Origin: Propionibacteriaceae bacterium UBA7704
GTDB lineage: Bacteria; Actinomycetota; Actinomycetes; Propionibacteriales; Propionibacteriaceae
Assembly (NCBI GenBank): GCA_002482525.1
Contig: DLGC01000021.1
Coordinates: 1-64,000 of the forward strand
DNA length: 64,000 nucleotides
Direction: 5' to 3'
Both the position numbers and the translations under genes were made by a program. The notes below the pieces were generated by a model, which was not told where the DNA came from, made no database searches, and saw only the letters and a list, made by a program, of their open reading frames with translations. Positions 35,047 to 44,363 of the stretch are shown piece by piece. Positions within the stretch are counted from its first letter, which is position 1. Each line of letters begins with the position of its first letter.

Positions 35047-36421
35047 GAGTCACTCCTGCCAGTCCGAGCATCAGTGCTCGATAGAACCGTTCACCGCGCC
35101 GCAGCGCATCGATACTGACCCGCTCATCGACTCCGTGGATGCTGGCACGCTGTGCTGCGTCCATCTGGAGCGGGGCGAAGCGATAGACATCGGCCACGAA
35201 CCGGTGCCAGTGCCGACCATCGGTGGCTGCCATCGTCAGATACGGCAGCGTTGCCACGCCGGGGTAGCTCGCTTCGACGGCGTCGATGATCAGCTTCCAG
35301 GCCGCATTGGTGGTGCTCGCCTCGGGGGTGGGCTCGTCACCTTCCACCAGTCGCACGATCACCTCGGAATCTGCAATGACTCGCCGCAGCCGAGCCATCA
35401 CACTAGCGGTGCTCTCGCCAATATTGATGCGAATGTTCAGCGTGGCCGAGGCCGACGACGGCAGCACATTGGAACTGCTGCCGCCATCGAGCATGGTGGG
35501 GGCCAGCGTGGTACGCACCATGGCGGTGGCTTCATTGCCTGCGAGCGGCAGCGCCCGTGCACTGATCACCGGCGCGCGTCCCACCAGTCGGTAGGCGGCG
35601 GCATAGAGCGGCTCGGCATGGTCTGCGATGGCGCCGAAGAGTTGACTCACCGTGCGTGGGGTGTGCGGCGGGAACGGATTGCGGTTGAGTTTGGCGACCG
35701 CCTTGGCGATGCGTCCGACCGCGGTGAGGCCGGAGGGTGCCGAGGCGTGACCGCCGGTGCCGGAAGTGCTCAGTTCCACGGTCATCACGCCTTTTTCGGC
35801 CAGACCCACCATGGCGAACCAGCCCGGGACACCCGGGAACGGAATCTGGGTGATTGCGCCGCCTTCGTCGATCACGAAGGCTGGACGCACGCCGCGCTCC
35901 CGCAGCGTCTCGGCGATCAGCCGGGCGGCGTGCCCATGATCTTCTTCGTCGCCTCCCAGGCACAGCAACACCCGCATCGGGGGCGCCCAGTCCTGGGCCA
36001 GCAGGTTCTCCACCGACTCCAGCAGGGTGCACAGCGCCCCTTTGTCGTCCAGCGCGCCCCGACCGAGCACTTCGCCCTCGACGATGCGGCCTTCGAAGGG
36101 AGGGGCGCCCCATTCCGCTTCTTGACCGACCACCGGCACCACATCGAAGTGGGCCATCAGCACGACCGGTGGCTCATCGGTGGGCGTTGCCGGTGCCCAG
36201 TCGAAGACCAGGCCCAGTTCGCCGATCTTCTCCTTGGCGAGCTTGGCGTGAATCAGCGGATACAGCTCAGCGAGAAGCTGCTCGAACTCCTCGAAGACTC
36301 CCAGGCCGGTGTGGGGCAGATCGACCGAAATCGTCGGGAGTTGGATCATCCGCGACAGGCGCTCAGCGATCCCTTCCCGAGCTGGTGTGGAATCGGCCGG
36401 CGGTGGCCATTCAGCGTCCAT
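35039..36421 (-). CDS. M20 family metallopeptidase
   Basis: The 460-residue protein is a di-zinc M20 peptidase/carboxypeptidase. Metal-binding and catalytic residues are visible: MAHFDVVPV, GRGALDDKGAL, the Glu pair in GGDEEDHG, and a late His in SIHGVDERV. A dimerisation (lid) domain lies at about residues 205-350. Family members cleave amino-acid or peptide amides. The overlapping MFS gene downstream could export or import the substrate or product. Confidence 0.9.
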   Translation of the reverse strand: MDAEWPPPADSTPAREGIAERLSRMIQLPTISVDLPHTGLGVFEEFEQLLAELYPLIHAKLAKEKIGELGLVFDWAPATPTDEPPVVLMAHFDVVPVVGQEAEWGAPPFEGRIVEGEVLGRGALDDKGALCTLLESVENLLAQDWAPPMRVLLCLGGDEEDHGHAARLIAETLRERGVRPAFVIDEGGAITQIPFPGVPGWFAMVGLAEKGVMTVELSTSGTGGHASAPSGLTAVGRIAKAVAKLNRNPFPPHTPRTVSQLFGAIADHAEPLYAAAYRLVGRAPVISARALPLAGNEATAMVRTTLAPTMLDGGSSSNVLPSSASATLNIRINIGESTASVMARLRRVIADSEVIVRLVEGDEPTPEASTTNAAWKLIIDAVEASYPGVATLPYLTMAATDGRHWHRFVADVYRFAPLQMDAAQRASIHGVDERVSIDALRRGERFYRALMLGLAGVTHE

Positions 36422-36482
36422 GCCCGCAGCCTAACGTGGCGTTCGGGTCAGCCAGGTTACGTTCCGGGTCTAGGGTCAACCC

Positions 36483-37196
36483 ATGAGTCAACTGGCTGAG
36501 GCCATCGCAGCCTCCGAACGAATTGTGTTCTTCGGAGGCGCCGGGGTCTCCACCGAGAGCGGCATCCCTGATTTCCGCTCCGGTGGTGGTCTGTACAGCA
36601 AGAGCATCGGCACCTTCAGTCCCGAGGAGATCCTCAGTCACTCCTTCTTCGTCAAACACACCGAGGAGTTCTTCGACTACTACCGCGCCAACCTGCTGCA
36701 CCCCAAAGCCAAGCCCAACCCCGCCCATCTGGCGCTGGCCCGACTGGAGCAGGCTGGCAAGCTGACCGCCATCATCACTCAGAACATCGACGGCCTGCAC
36801 CAGGCCGCGGGCTCACGAAAGGTGCTCGAGTTGCACGGCAGCGTGCATCGAAACACCTGTCGCAAGTGCGCGCGCCGGTATCGGCTGGACACCATCTTGG
36901 AGTCCACCGGAGTGCCCACGTGCCCCTGCGGCGGGGTGATCAAACCCGATGTGGTGCTGTACGAGGAATCCCTGGATTCAGGGGTGATGACAGCTGCGGC
37001 GCACTACCTGTCGAAAGCCGACCTCCTCATCGTCGGGGGCACCTCACTGGTCGTCTACCCGGCAGCCGGACTGGTGCGATCCTTCACCGGCAATGCTCTG
37101 ATCCTCATCAACAAGCAGCCCACCACCATGGACCATCTCGCGACGATGACGATCACCGAGCCCATCGGTGAGGCACTCGGTGCCGCAGTCCCCTGA
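36483..37196 (+). CDS. NAD-dependent protein deacylase (sirtuin, CobB-like)
   Basis: The 237-residue protein has the sirtuin motifs FFGGAGVSTESGIPDFRS, TQNIDGLHQAAG and catalytic His in ELHGSVH. The small zinc module has four cysteines (CRKC and CPC region). It removes acyl groups from lysines, using NAD+. Bacterial sirtuins often control acetyl-CoA synthetase; no such gene is close by. The gene is divergent from the M20 peptidase gene. Confidence 0.93.
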   Translation: MSQLAEAIAASERIVFFGGAGVSTESGIPDFRSGGGLYSKSIGTFSPEEILSHSFFVKHTEEFFDYYRANLLHPKAKPNPAHLALARLEQAGKLTAIITQNIDGLHQAAGSRKVLELHGSVHRNTCRKCARRYRLDTILESTGVPTCPCGGVIKPDVVLYEESLDSGVMTAAAHYLSKADLLIVGGTSLVVYPAAGLVRSFTGNALILINKQPTTMDHLATMTITEPIGEALGAAVP

Positions 37197-37250
37197 CCGC
37201 ACGCATCGCTGCATTGGGCCGGCTTAGTGCCCGTCGGCCACAATGGCGTC

Positions 37251-37754
37251 ATGAGAAAGCTGCTGCGGTTGGATGCACACGCCAAGGCCGAGTTGAAGCA
37301 GACCTTGGGTGTGCGTCCGCAAGTATTGGCGGTCGCCACTGGTCCACACGGTCCGGTGGCGGGCTTGCCCGATCGATTGGTCTACCGAACTCCGGACGGC
37401 TGGGCGCAACTGCCGTGGCACACCGTGGAGCGCGGGCGTTGGGACAGCGAGCAAGGGGCTTTGCTGTGGACCACCATCGACGGCACCTCAGGGTCGTTGG
37501 CACTACAGGACGCGGCGGCGCTGCTCCAACTGTTCAATGAGCGCGTCGAGGCCACCATCATGTGCGCTCAGACCGTGATGCTGGGCGGGAAACGATCGGC
37601 CGTGGTGAGTGCCCGCCAGGACCTCACAGATCCCACTGCCCCCTTGCAGTGGCATGTCTCTGCCGGTGAGCACACCGCGCTGGCGGGATTGTCCGACGAA
37701 CCCGCGGTGAAGGCGGCCATGGCCCAACTGCGCGACGAGTACGACCTGAGCTGA
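37251..37754 (+). CDS. Conserved actinobacterial protein of unknown function
   Basis: The 167-residue protein begins MRKLLRLDAHAKAELK. It continues with an ALAV/AVATGP-type segment, DRLVYRTPDGWAQLPWHTVERGRWD, and ends DEPAVKAAMAQLRDEYDL. Proteins with this pattern lie just before tRNA genes in several Actinobacteria; the beta-rich N-terminal half recalls a PH-like fold. No function is known. The ATG at 37251 is preferred over a GTG eight codons upstream. Confidence 0.72.
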   Translation: MRKLLRLDAHAKAELKQTLGVRPQVLAVATGPHGPVAGLPDRLVYRTPDGWAQLPWHTVERGRWDSEQGALLWTTIDGTSGSLALQDAAALLQLFNERVEATIMCAQTVMLGGKRSAVVSARQDLTDPTAPLQWHVSAGEHTALAGLSDEPAVKAAMAQLRDEYDLS

Positions 37755-37790
37755 AGTTCTGGTAACGTATCGCCCCGCGCCAGCGCGCGA

Positions 37791-37863
37791 TCCCCTGTAG
37801 CTCAATTGGCAGAGCGTCGGACTGTTAATCCGTAGGTTCCTGGTTCGAGTCCAGGCGGGGGAG
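37791..37863 (+). tRNA. tRNA-Asn (anticodon GTT)
   Basis: Acceptor stem TCCCCTG (37791-37797) pairs with CGGGGGA (37856-37862). The anticodon loop CTGTTAA holds GTT at 37824-37826, and the T-loop is GGTTCGAGTCC. CCA is not encoded. Confidence 0.96.
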
Positions 37864-37909
37864 CTTCTGTTTTCCGTGGCCGCACGGACCTGAAGGGTAG
37901 GGTGCCCTG

Positions 37910-39925
37910 GTGGTCGAAGCCTCCGATTCCGGGTCCCGCTTTCGCCCTGACATCCAAGGGCTGCGCGCCGTCGCGGTGTCCGCCGTCGTCTTGTACCACG
38001 CCGGACTCCCGCTGCTGCCGGGTGGGTATGTCGGTGTCGACGTGTTCTTCGTCATCAGCGGATTCCTGATCACGTCACATTTGCTTTCCGGGCTGGCCCG
38101 CCACGGCCGAGTCTCCTTCGCTGAGTTCTACGCTCGTCGCGCCCGTCGCATCCTTCCGGCCTCCTTTGTGGTGTTGATCCTGTCCACAATCGCCGCCGTC
38201 GTGTGGTTCCCACCGGTACTCATGAGCCAGGTGTGGCGCGGCGCGGTCGCCACCGCCCTATACGTGCCCAACGTTCTTTTCGCAGTCCAAGGCACCGATT
38301 ATCTTGCCGACACTGCGCCTTCGCTGTTTCAGCACTACTGGTCCTTGGGCGTGGAGGAGCAGTTCTACCTGATCTGGCCGGCTCTGCTGGCGCTGGGCTG
38401 GAAGGCGTTCGGGTCAAAGACCGTGCTCAAGGTGGTGCTGGCACTGCTCGTGGCGGCATCCTTCGGCTTGGGGGTGTGGCTCACCTTCGTCTCTCAGCCA
38501 TGGGCGTTCTTCTCACTCCCCACTCGGGCTTGGGAACTCGGGCTCGGCGCCGCCATCGCATTCCAGCTACAGCAGAGGTCCCGGCTCATTCCGGCCAAAG
38601 CGGCTCCGATCGTCGGCTGGCTGGGCATCCTCGCCATCGTGGCCGCTTCGATCTTGCTGTCCTCCAACACCCTGTTCCCCGGCTATTGGGCCGCACTTCC
38701 GACTCTGGGGACGGCGGCTGTCATCGCCGCCGGTGCCACGGCCTCACGGTGGGGACCTACCTCGGTGCTGTCGACACCGCCGATGCAGTTCCTGGGGCTG
38801 ATCTCCTACTCGCTGTACCTGGTGCATTGGCCGGCGTTGGTGGTGCCGCAAGCCGCCGTGGGTTTCGGGAATCCCTTGCCACTGCGGTCCACCTTGTCCA
38901 TTGCCGTGCTGTGCGTTCCGGCAGCGTGGTTGTTGTACCGGTTCGTCGAGAACCCCATGCGCAGCACACCGTTTCTCGCCAAGGCGCGACCTCGGCGTTC
39001 TCTGTGGGGGGCCTTGGTCGGTTCGCTGGTGTCGATTTCGCTGGCGAGCGCCGCTTTCGCTGGCTCGTCTGCGACCCAGCTGTCCAGCACGACGTCCGTC
39101 GCGGCGACGGCCATATCCGAATCGCCGGTCGGCACGGCGTTCGTGCCGACGAACCTCACACCGTCGCTCCGCGAGGCCGCTGACGATCTGCCGGCCCTGT
39201 ACGCCGACGGCTGCCATCGCAGCGCGCCGTCCACCGATTCGCGGGGCTGTCTCTACGGCTCGCCGACAGCCCCCCAGATCGTGTTGTTCGGCGATTCCCA
39301 CGCCGCGCAGTGGTTTCCGGCGCTCCACCGCTATGCCCAACAACACGGCTTGGCCATCATGGCGTACACGAAAAGCTCATGCCCTTCGGTCTGGGTGGAT
39401 TCGGTCAACGACGGCGTGATCTATCAGCAGTGCCTCACGTGGCGCGCCGCGGTCATCAAGCGGATCGCTGCGAAACCTCCTCGACTGGTCGTCCTCTCCA
39501 ACTACTCCCGTGAGTTGGTCGACGGCAACCCAGCGACTCGCGATGCCCGCTGGCAGCAGGGCCTGATCGACACGATCGATCAGCTGGGCGCGCCTGCCGC
39601 CGTGATTCTTGACACCCCCGAATTCGCTGAGACCCCTGCAGATTGCCTTTCGTCCCACCTCGACGACACCGCCTCGTGTGACGCGCCCCGCGACCGAGCA
39701 TTGAATCCCGGAATCCAGCACGCCGAGGTGACCGCGGCATCTCGAACCGGCACCCCGGTGCTCGACCCGACCATCTACCTGTGCAATGCGATGACCTGTC
39801 CGGCTATTCAGGGCAACACTCTGGTCTACCGGGACAAGCACCACCTGACGGCGACCTTCAGCTCCTTGCTCGGCCCCACCCTGGGTGCGCACCTGGAGCC
39901 TTACCTGGGCAGGCGTCCCAAGTAA
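37910..39925 (+). CDS. Membrane O-acyltransferase with SGNH domain (OafA/YrhL type)
   Basis: The 671-residue protein has an N-terminal acyltransferase-3 membrane domain starting RPDIQGLRAVAVSAVVLYH, with GGYVGVDVFFVISGFLIT and about 10-11 helices to about residue 380. A linker and an extracellular SGNH-like domain follow, with nucleophile motif GDSHAAQWF and the DKHHLT catalytic dyad near the C-terminus. Such enzymes add acetyl or other acyl groups to cell surface glycans or peptidoglycan. The GTG start follows GAAGGG and lies about 45 bases after tRNA-Asn. Confidence 0.92.
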   Translation: MVEASDSGSRFRPDIQGLRAVAVSAVVLYHAGLPLLPGGYVGVDVFFVISGFLITSHLLSGLARHGRVSFAEFYARRARRILPASFVVLILSTIAAVVWFPPVLMSQVWRGAVATALYVPNVLFAVQGTDYLADTAPSLFQHYWSLGVEEQFYLIWPALLALGWKAFGSKTVLKVVLALLVAASFGLGVWLTFVSQPWAFFSLPTRAWELGLGAAIAFQLQQRSRLIPAKAAPIVGWLGILAIVAASILLSSNTLFPGYWAALPTLGTAAVIAAGATASRWGPTSVLSTPPMQFLGLISYSLYLVHWPALVVPQAAVGFGNPLPLRSTLSIAVLCVPAAWLLYRFVENPMRSTPFLAKARPRRSLWGALVGSLVSISLASAAFAGSSATQLSSTTSVAATAISESPVGTAFVPTNLTPSLREAADDLPALYADGCHRSAPSTDSRGCLYGSPTAPQIVLFGDSHAAQWFPALHRYAQQHGLAIMAYTKSSCPSVWVDSVNDGVIYQQCLTWRAAVIKRIAAKPPRLVVLSNYSRELVDGNPATRDARWQQGLIDTIDQLGAPAAVILDTPEFAETPADCLSSHLDDTASCDAPRDRALNPGIQHAEVTAASRTGTPVLDPTIYLCNAMTCPAIQGNTLVYRDKHHLTATFSSLLGPTLGAHLEPYLGRRPK

Positions 39926-39983
39926 GCCGCCGCCCAGCGGCCCGAGTTGTACAGCGGCGCGCGTCACAGTGATCAGCCTGGGG

Positions 39984-40010
39984 TGTAACAACTCCCCGGC
40001 TGAAGACGTT
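39984..40010 (+). promoter_or_regulatory. Candidate ECF-type promoter
   Basis: TGTAACA (39984-39990) and CGTT (40007-40010) with a 16-base spacer resemble -35 and -10 elements of ECF sigma factor promoters. It lies 22 bases before the gene that precedes an ECF sigma gene, so autoregulation is plausible. Based on consensus and position only. Confidence 0.35.
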
Positions 40011-40031
40011 TCCCTAGATGGAAAGGCAATC

Positions 40032-40670
40032 ATGGGACTCGACGACACGACTGAACCTCGGGTGGTGGCACGCAACATCACTCGCGACGATCCGACCTGG
40101 GGTCAGGTTGCGGCCTTCTTGGACGCAGCCGACAGCGCCTACACCGACGCCCCCTCCCCAACCCAGCAGGCGGTGCACTTGGCCGCCATCTCGCAAGCCT
40201 TCCACGACGACGCTCCCCAAAGGAATAAGACCATGCCCGATATTCGCTCCCGCCAGCGCGGACGCACCGCCCTGGGTGCCATGCTCGCCGCTTTCGTTGT
40301 AATCGGTGGTGGTGTCACCGCCGCCAGCGCTTTCGGAGGTTTGACGCTGTTGCCGACGCAACAGGAGCCTCAGCAAGTACCAGCACCAATGCTGATGGAC
40401 TCTGAGGCAGACCTGGCCGACACTGACACTGGTGAGGAAGGCGATGATGCAGATGAGGAATCGGCGGCCAGTCCCAAGCCGGCCAGCAAGATGGAATCGG
40501 TCGAGACTCACAGCTCGGATGAGTCTGAGTCGAGCGATCCCTACGACCCGCCCAAGCAGACCACAACTCACCAAGAGGATGAGGGTGACGACGATGACGA
40601 CGCCTCCCACTCCGATGACCGCGACGATCACGAAGACGATGAGGACCACGAAGACGAATCAGACGACTGA
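40032..40670 (+). CDS. Single-pass membrane protein with very acidic tail, possible anti-sigma partner
   Basis: The 212-residue protein has a soluble N-terminal part of about 80 residues (DDPTWGQVAAFLDAADSAY), one transmembrane helix (about residues 80-101), and an extracytoplasmic tail extremely rich in Asp, Glu, Ser and His (DEGDDDDDASHSDDRDDHED near the end). Such tails often bind divalent metals. Its place directly before an ECF sigma factor and its topology fit a membrane anti-sigma factor, but the classical zinc anti-sigma motif is absent. The ATG at 40032 follows GGAAAGG. Function is unproven. Confidence 0.68.
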   Translation: MGLDDTTEPRVVARNITRDDPTWGQVAAFLDAADSAYTDAPSPTQQAVHLAAISQAFHDDAPQRNKTMPDIRSRQRGRTALGAMLAAFVVIGGGVTAASAFGGLTLLPTQQEPQQVPAPMLMDSEADLADTDTGEEGDDADEESAASPKPASKMESVETHSSDESESSDPYDPPKQTTTHQEDEGDDDDDASHSDDRDDHEDDEDHEDESDD

Positions 40671-40761
40671 TTCTGGTCGCCGTCACAACCCCGCCCCCGA
40701 CTCTGCGGCGCGCCTCGGCCACCGGGGCGCGCCCGCAGATCGCACCTAGCATCGGCTCATC

Positions 40762-41355
40762 ATGTCGCTGGAATCCCGCTTCGACGACGTCTTGTCGGCA
40801 GCCACCGACGGGGCTGACTGGGCGTGGGAAGAGCTGTATCGAGAGCTTGCCCCGGGACTGTTGAAGTTCCTGACCGGTCAGGGTGCTAGCGACCCAGAGG
40901 ATTGTGTGGGCGAGGTATTCGTTCACATGGTGCGCAGGCTGGGCACCTTTGAAGGCACCGAAGCACAGTTCCGAGCCTGGGCGTTCACGATCGCCCGCCA
41001 TCAGCTCATTGACCAGTGGCGTCGTGACAAACGACGTCCTCTCAGCAGTGATCGCGATGTGGTGGCCGCCGCTGATCGGCTCACGCCCGTCGATCCAGAA
41101 GAATCAGCGACGGTGCAGCGAGCAGCAATCGACCAGATTCTCAGCGGGCTCAGCACCGATCAGAGGTCGGTGCTGCTGCTGCGCTTCCTCCACCAGTTCA
41201 CGATTCCCGAGACGGCATCGATCATGGGCAAGACCGAGGGTGCGATCCGAGTGCTGCAGCATCGAGCGCTGCACGCGCTGCGTCGCACTCTGGCCGAACA
41301 TCCCGACGATGCCTGGCTGCTGCCGGCCGCAGCCTTTTTGGGCGACAGCCAATAG
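40762..41355 (+). CDS. ECF RNA polymerase sigma factor
   Basis: The 197-residue protein has region 2 (LYRELAPGLLKFLTGQGA, then FRAWAFTIARHQLIDQWRR) and region 4 (LRFLHQFTIPETASIMGKTE followed by GAIRVLQHRALHALRR). It directs RNA polymerase to a special set of promoters. The acidic membrane protein encoded 91 bases upstream is the probable regulator. Targets are unknown; the fatty acid desaturase gene follows on the same strand. Confidence 0.92.
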   Translation: MSLESRFDDVLSAATDGADWAWEELYRELAPGLLKFLTGQGASDPEDCVGEVFVHMVRRLGTFEGTEAQFRAWAFTIARHQLIDQWRRDKRRPLSSDRDVVAAADRLTPVDPEESATVQRAAIDQILSGLSTDQRSVLLLRFLHQFTIPETASIMGKTEGAIRVLQHRALHALRRTLAEHPDDAWLLPAAAFLGDSQ

Positions 41356-41409
41356 GACTGGGTGGCACCCCAGAAAGAGGTGCTTAGTTGGGCACCGCAT
41401 TGCTTCTAT

Positions 41410-41430
41410 AGTGCGCCATACGCGCGTACT
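41410..41430. promoter_or_regulatory. Inverted repeat before the desaturase gene
   Basis: AGTGCGCCATACGCGCGTACT has six of seven outer base pairs symmetric. It overlaps the end of a TATAGT sequence (41407-41412) that could serve as a -10 element, about 67 bases before the desaturase start. This is a plausible repressor site, for example for a TetR-type lipid regulator, but no protein can be named. Confidence 0.35.
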
Positions 41431-41496
41431 CTCGAATTACCAGTTCAGGAGTCGCCATCCGGGTTTCTTTGTAGGACCGGTAGATATGGCGGCATC

Positions 41497-42606
41497 ATGA
41501 CCTCCATCGATGCACCCTCCCCTGCGACCGCCCGCATTGCTGGCTCCTCCCCCGTCCGTGAGGCGTTCGAGAAGCGGACGCGCAGCTTCACCGAACTCGC
41601 CCAACTCGTGCGCACCTCCGGTCTCAACAACCGCACCCACTGGTTCTATCTGGCCGTGGCGAGCGCACTGATCGCAGCTTTGGGCGGCGCCATCACCGGC
41701 ATGATTCTGCTGGGCGATTCCTGGTTCCAACTGCTGATGGCAGCCGCCCTGGGCATCATCTTCACCCAGTTCGCCTTTCTCGGACACGAAGCGTCCCACC
41801 GCCAGGTGCTGAAGTCCGCGCCGGCCAATGATCGGCTGGGACGCGTGCTGTCGACCGCCTTCGTCGGGATCAGCTACTCGTGGTGGATGAACAAGCACAC
41901 CCGGCATCACGCCAATCCCAACAAGGTCGGTAAGGATCCCGACATTGCACTGGGAAATGTCGCCTTCACCACCGAGGACGCGGCGCAGAGTACGGGCTTT
42001 CGGGCGTGGGTGATCCAACGCCAAGGCTGGCTGTTCTTCCCGTTGCTGCTGCTGGTGGGCCTGGATCTGCACCAGACGTCGATTCGCAGCCTGTTCACCC
42101 GTAAACCCCAACCGGGCAGAGTGTTGGAGCTCAGTCTGATCGCGGGCAGATTCGCCCTCTATCTCGGCGCATTGTTCTGGCTGCTGCCACTGGGAATGGC
42201 CTTCGCCTTCCTGGGAGTGCAGTTGGCCGTATTCGGCGTCTACATGGGTGCCAGCTTCGCGCCCAACCACATCGGGATGCGGATCGTTCCCGCCGATGTC
42301 CGCCTCGACTTCTTGAACAAACAGGTTCTCACCTCGCGCAATGTGCGGGGCGGGTGGTGGATAACCACCCTGATGGGTGGCTTGAACTTCCAGATCGAAC
42401 ACCATCTCTTCCCGAACATGCCGCGTCCGCACCTGCGTCGCACTCAGAAGCTGGTTCGGGCTGCCTGTGACGAACACGGCATCACCTACACCGAGAATTC
42501 GCTGCCGCAGGCGTTGGCGATCGTGGTGCGCTACATGAACGACGTGGGTCTGGCGGCCTCGGCGAAGTTCCAATGCCCGACCGCAGCAGGCATGGGCCGG
42601 TTCTGA
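41497..42606 (+). CDS. Membrane fatty acid desaturase
   Basis: The 369-residue protein has the three His-box motifs of membrane di-iron desaturases: HEASH (near residue 95), HTRHH (near 134) and QIEHHLFP (near 299). Between them are two pairs of membrane helices. It most resembles the acyl-CoA/linoleoyl-CoA desaturase group (DesA3-like) and would introduce a double bond to adjust membrane fluidity; it needs an electron donor not found here. The ATG at 41497 is chosen because the upstream extension has no family similarity. Confidence 0.92.
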   Translation: MTSIDAPSPATARIAGSSPVREAFEKRTRSFTELAQLVRTSGLNNRTHWFYLAVASALIAALGGAITGMILLGDSWFQLLMAAALGIIFTQFAFLGHEASHRQVLKSAPANDRLGRVLSTAFVGISYSWWMNKHTRHHANPNKVGKDPDIALGNVAFTTEDAAQSTGFRAWVIQRQGWLFFPLLLLVGLDLHQTSIRSLFTRKPQPGRVLELSLIAGRFALYLGALFWLLPLGMAFAFLGVQLAVFGVYMGASFAPNHIGMRIVPADVRLDFLNKQVLTSRNVRGGWWITTLMGGLNFQIEHHLFPNMPRPHLRRTQKLVRAACDEHGITYTENSLPQALAIVVRYMNDVGLAASAKFQCPTAAGMGRF

Positions 42607-42718
42607 GCGGCGCCACCGAGCTACGTCTTTGCTGCCGTTTCGTTGCCGGACTCGCTGGTAGCCGAAAGAATGTCACCGTGCGTCGAACCGTCGACGCCAC
42701 ACCAGTGAGGTGACCCCA

Positions 42719-43405
42719 ATGACCGCTGAGGAATCGACTCCGCAATCCACCTCGACTGCTGACGGGGGTCAGGCCACCACAGGCAACGTCGAGGATTCCT
42801 CCACCCGCCAGCGCAGTGTCATCGAGGTATTTACCGTCGTGATCTTGTCCACGGTGGCCATCCTGACCGCGTGGTGCGGCTTCGAGGCCTCCAAGTGGGG
42901 CGGCGAGATGTCGATCGCCTTCAGCCAGGCCTCCTCGGCTCGGATTCAGGCCACGAACGCCGACGGCACAGCGCGCGATGCCCGCATGTTCGATCTGGTC
43001 ATCTGGGCCAACTACGTGCAGGCCGTCGCCAACGACCAACCCAAGCTGCAGGCCTATATCGAATCCCGGTTCACTCCCGCTTTCGCGAAAGCCTTCACCG
43101 CGTGGAAGGACGGCGGACGGGTGGAGTCCAGCCCCTTCGCCAACCCGGCCTATGTGCCCGAAGGCACTCTCAAAGCTGCCGAACTCAACGCCACCGCGGA
43201 CGCCAAGTTCGCTCAGGCGCTGGAGAACAATCAGCGCGGCGACAACTATTCGTTGCTGACGGTGTTGTTCGCCCTCGTCCTGTTCCTGGCTGCGGTTGCC
43301 CAACGCTCACGCACCGTGAAGGGTTCCTGGGCGCTGCTCGGCTTGGCGATCACCGTCGCACTGGTCGGTGCCGCGATCATGTTCAGCTTCCCGATCAAGA
43401 TCTGA
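42719..43405 (+). CDS. Membrane protein of unknown function
   Basis: The 228-residue protein has one membrane helix at about residues 36-55 (VFTVVILSTVAILTAWCGF), a conserved-looking segment ASKWGGEMSIAFSQASSAR, a soluble central part and two C-terminal helices (about 172-190 and 200-222). I recognise the general pattern of small conserved bacterial membrane proteins related to DUF4337 but cannot name a function. A GTG three codons upstream is an alternative start. Confidence 0.7.
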   Translation: MTAEESTPQSTSTADGGQATTGNVEDSSTRQRSVIEVFTVVILSTVAILTAWCGFEASKWGGEMSIAFSQASSARIQATNADGTARDARMFDLVIWANYVQAVANDQPKLQAYIESRFTPAFAKAFTAWKDGGRVESSPFANPAYVPEGTLKAAELNATADAKFAQALENNQRGDNYSLLTVLFALVLFLAAVAQRSRTVKGSWALLGLAITVALVGAAIMFSFPIKI

Positions 43406-43531
43406 GGCTTCGACGAGCTCAGCCAACCGGAGAGCAGCCCACACACAAGCTTCACATTGGGCCCATGGGGCCTTCATCAGCGCTGCCTAGGTTCTTCAGT
43501 GTCACCACGAACTACCAAGGAGGACCCCGAA

Positions 43532-44272
43532 ATGAAGACCTGGCACAAACAAGCAATCGCCGCTTCGGCGATCGTGGCCGGTCTCGGTCTGGGAGTCAGC
43601 GCCGCAGCAACTGCAGCCCCGATTCAAATCCCCACCCCGAGCCCCACCACCACAAGCGCCACCACGACGGTCAGCGCCGACGTCGCCAAGGACCTGGCCT
43701 ACATGCGCGAGGAGGAGCGGCTGGCCCGCGACACCTACCTGGCCATCGCCAAGCTGTACCCCGACAACGCGATCCAGTTCGAGCGGATCGCCAACTCCGA
43801 GCAGCGCCATTACGACTCAGTCGGTTACCTGCTGAGCCGCTACGGGCTCAGCGATCCGTCCGCCGGGAAGGCTGCCGGCAGCTACGCCTACCCTGCCTTG
43901 ACCGACTTGTACAGCACGTTGCAGGCTCAGGCCAAGACGTCGCTGACCGAGGCCTACAAGGTGGGCGTCGCCGTTGAACAGGTCGACATCGACGACTTGA
44001 ACAAGGCACTGGCGACCAATCTGCCCGCCGATGTGAAAGCGGTGTTCGGCAATCTCAAGGCCGGCTCCGACAACCACCTGGCCGCCTTCACTGCGCTGCG
44101 CGATGGCAAGACCGTCGGCGTCGGCATGGGTGGCCCCCAGAACGGTCGCGGTGGCTATGGACGCCAAGCGACCGCTGATCCGTCATCAACCGTGACCCCC
44201 GGGTACGGCGCTGGCCAGGGCTATGGACGAAACGGTGGCCAGGCCCGTCCCGCGGATTGCCCACTGAGTTGA
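43532..44272 (+). CDS. Secreted DUF2202 ferritin-like protein
   Basis: The 246-residue protein has a Sec signal peptide (cleavage after ATA-A near residue 29). A four-helix DUF2202 domain follows, with paired Glu/His motifs MREEERLARDTY and SEQRHYDSV as in ferritin-like di-iron proteins. The C-terminal 40 residues are Gly/Arg-rich. A role in metal or redox handling outside the cell is inferred from the fold. The ATG follows AAGGAGG. The two-component genes begin 91 bases later. Confidence 0.87.
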   Translation: MKTWHKQAIAASAIVAGLGLGVSAAATAAPIQIPTPSPTTTSATTTVSADVAKDLAYMREEERLARDTYLAIAKLYPDNAIQFERIANSEQRHYDSVGYLLSRYGLSDPSAGKAAGSYAYPALTDLYSTLQAQAKTSLTEAYKVGVAVEQVDIDDLNKALATNLPADVKAVFGNLKAGSDNHLAAFTALRDGKTVGVGMGGPQNGRGGYGRQATADPSSTVTPGYGAGQGYGRNGGQARPADCPLS

Positions 44273-44363
44273 TGCATCGGACGCGTGTTGGGTGGGGTGC
44301 CCTCGGGCATCCCACCCGATGCGGTGTCTAGGCTGACTCCCAACCGAGCAAAAGGGGCCCACC

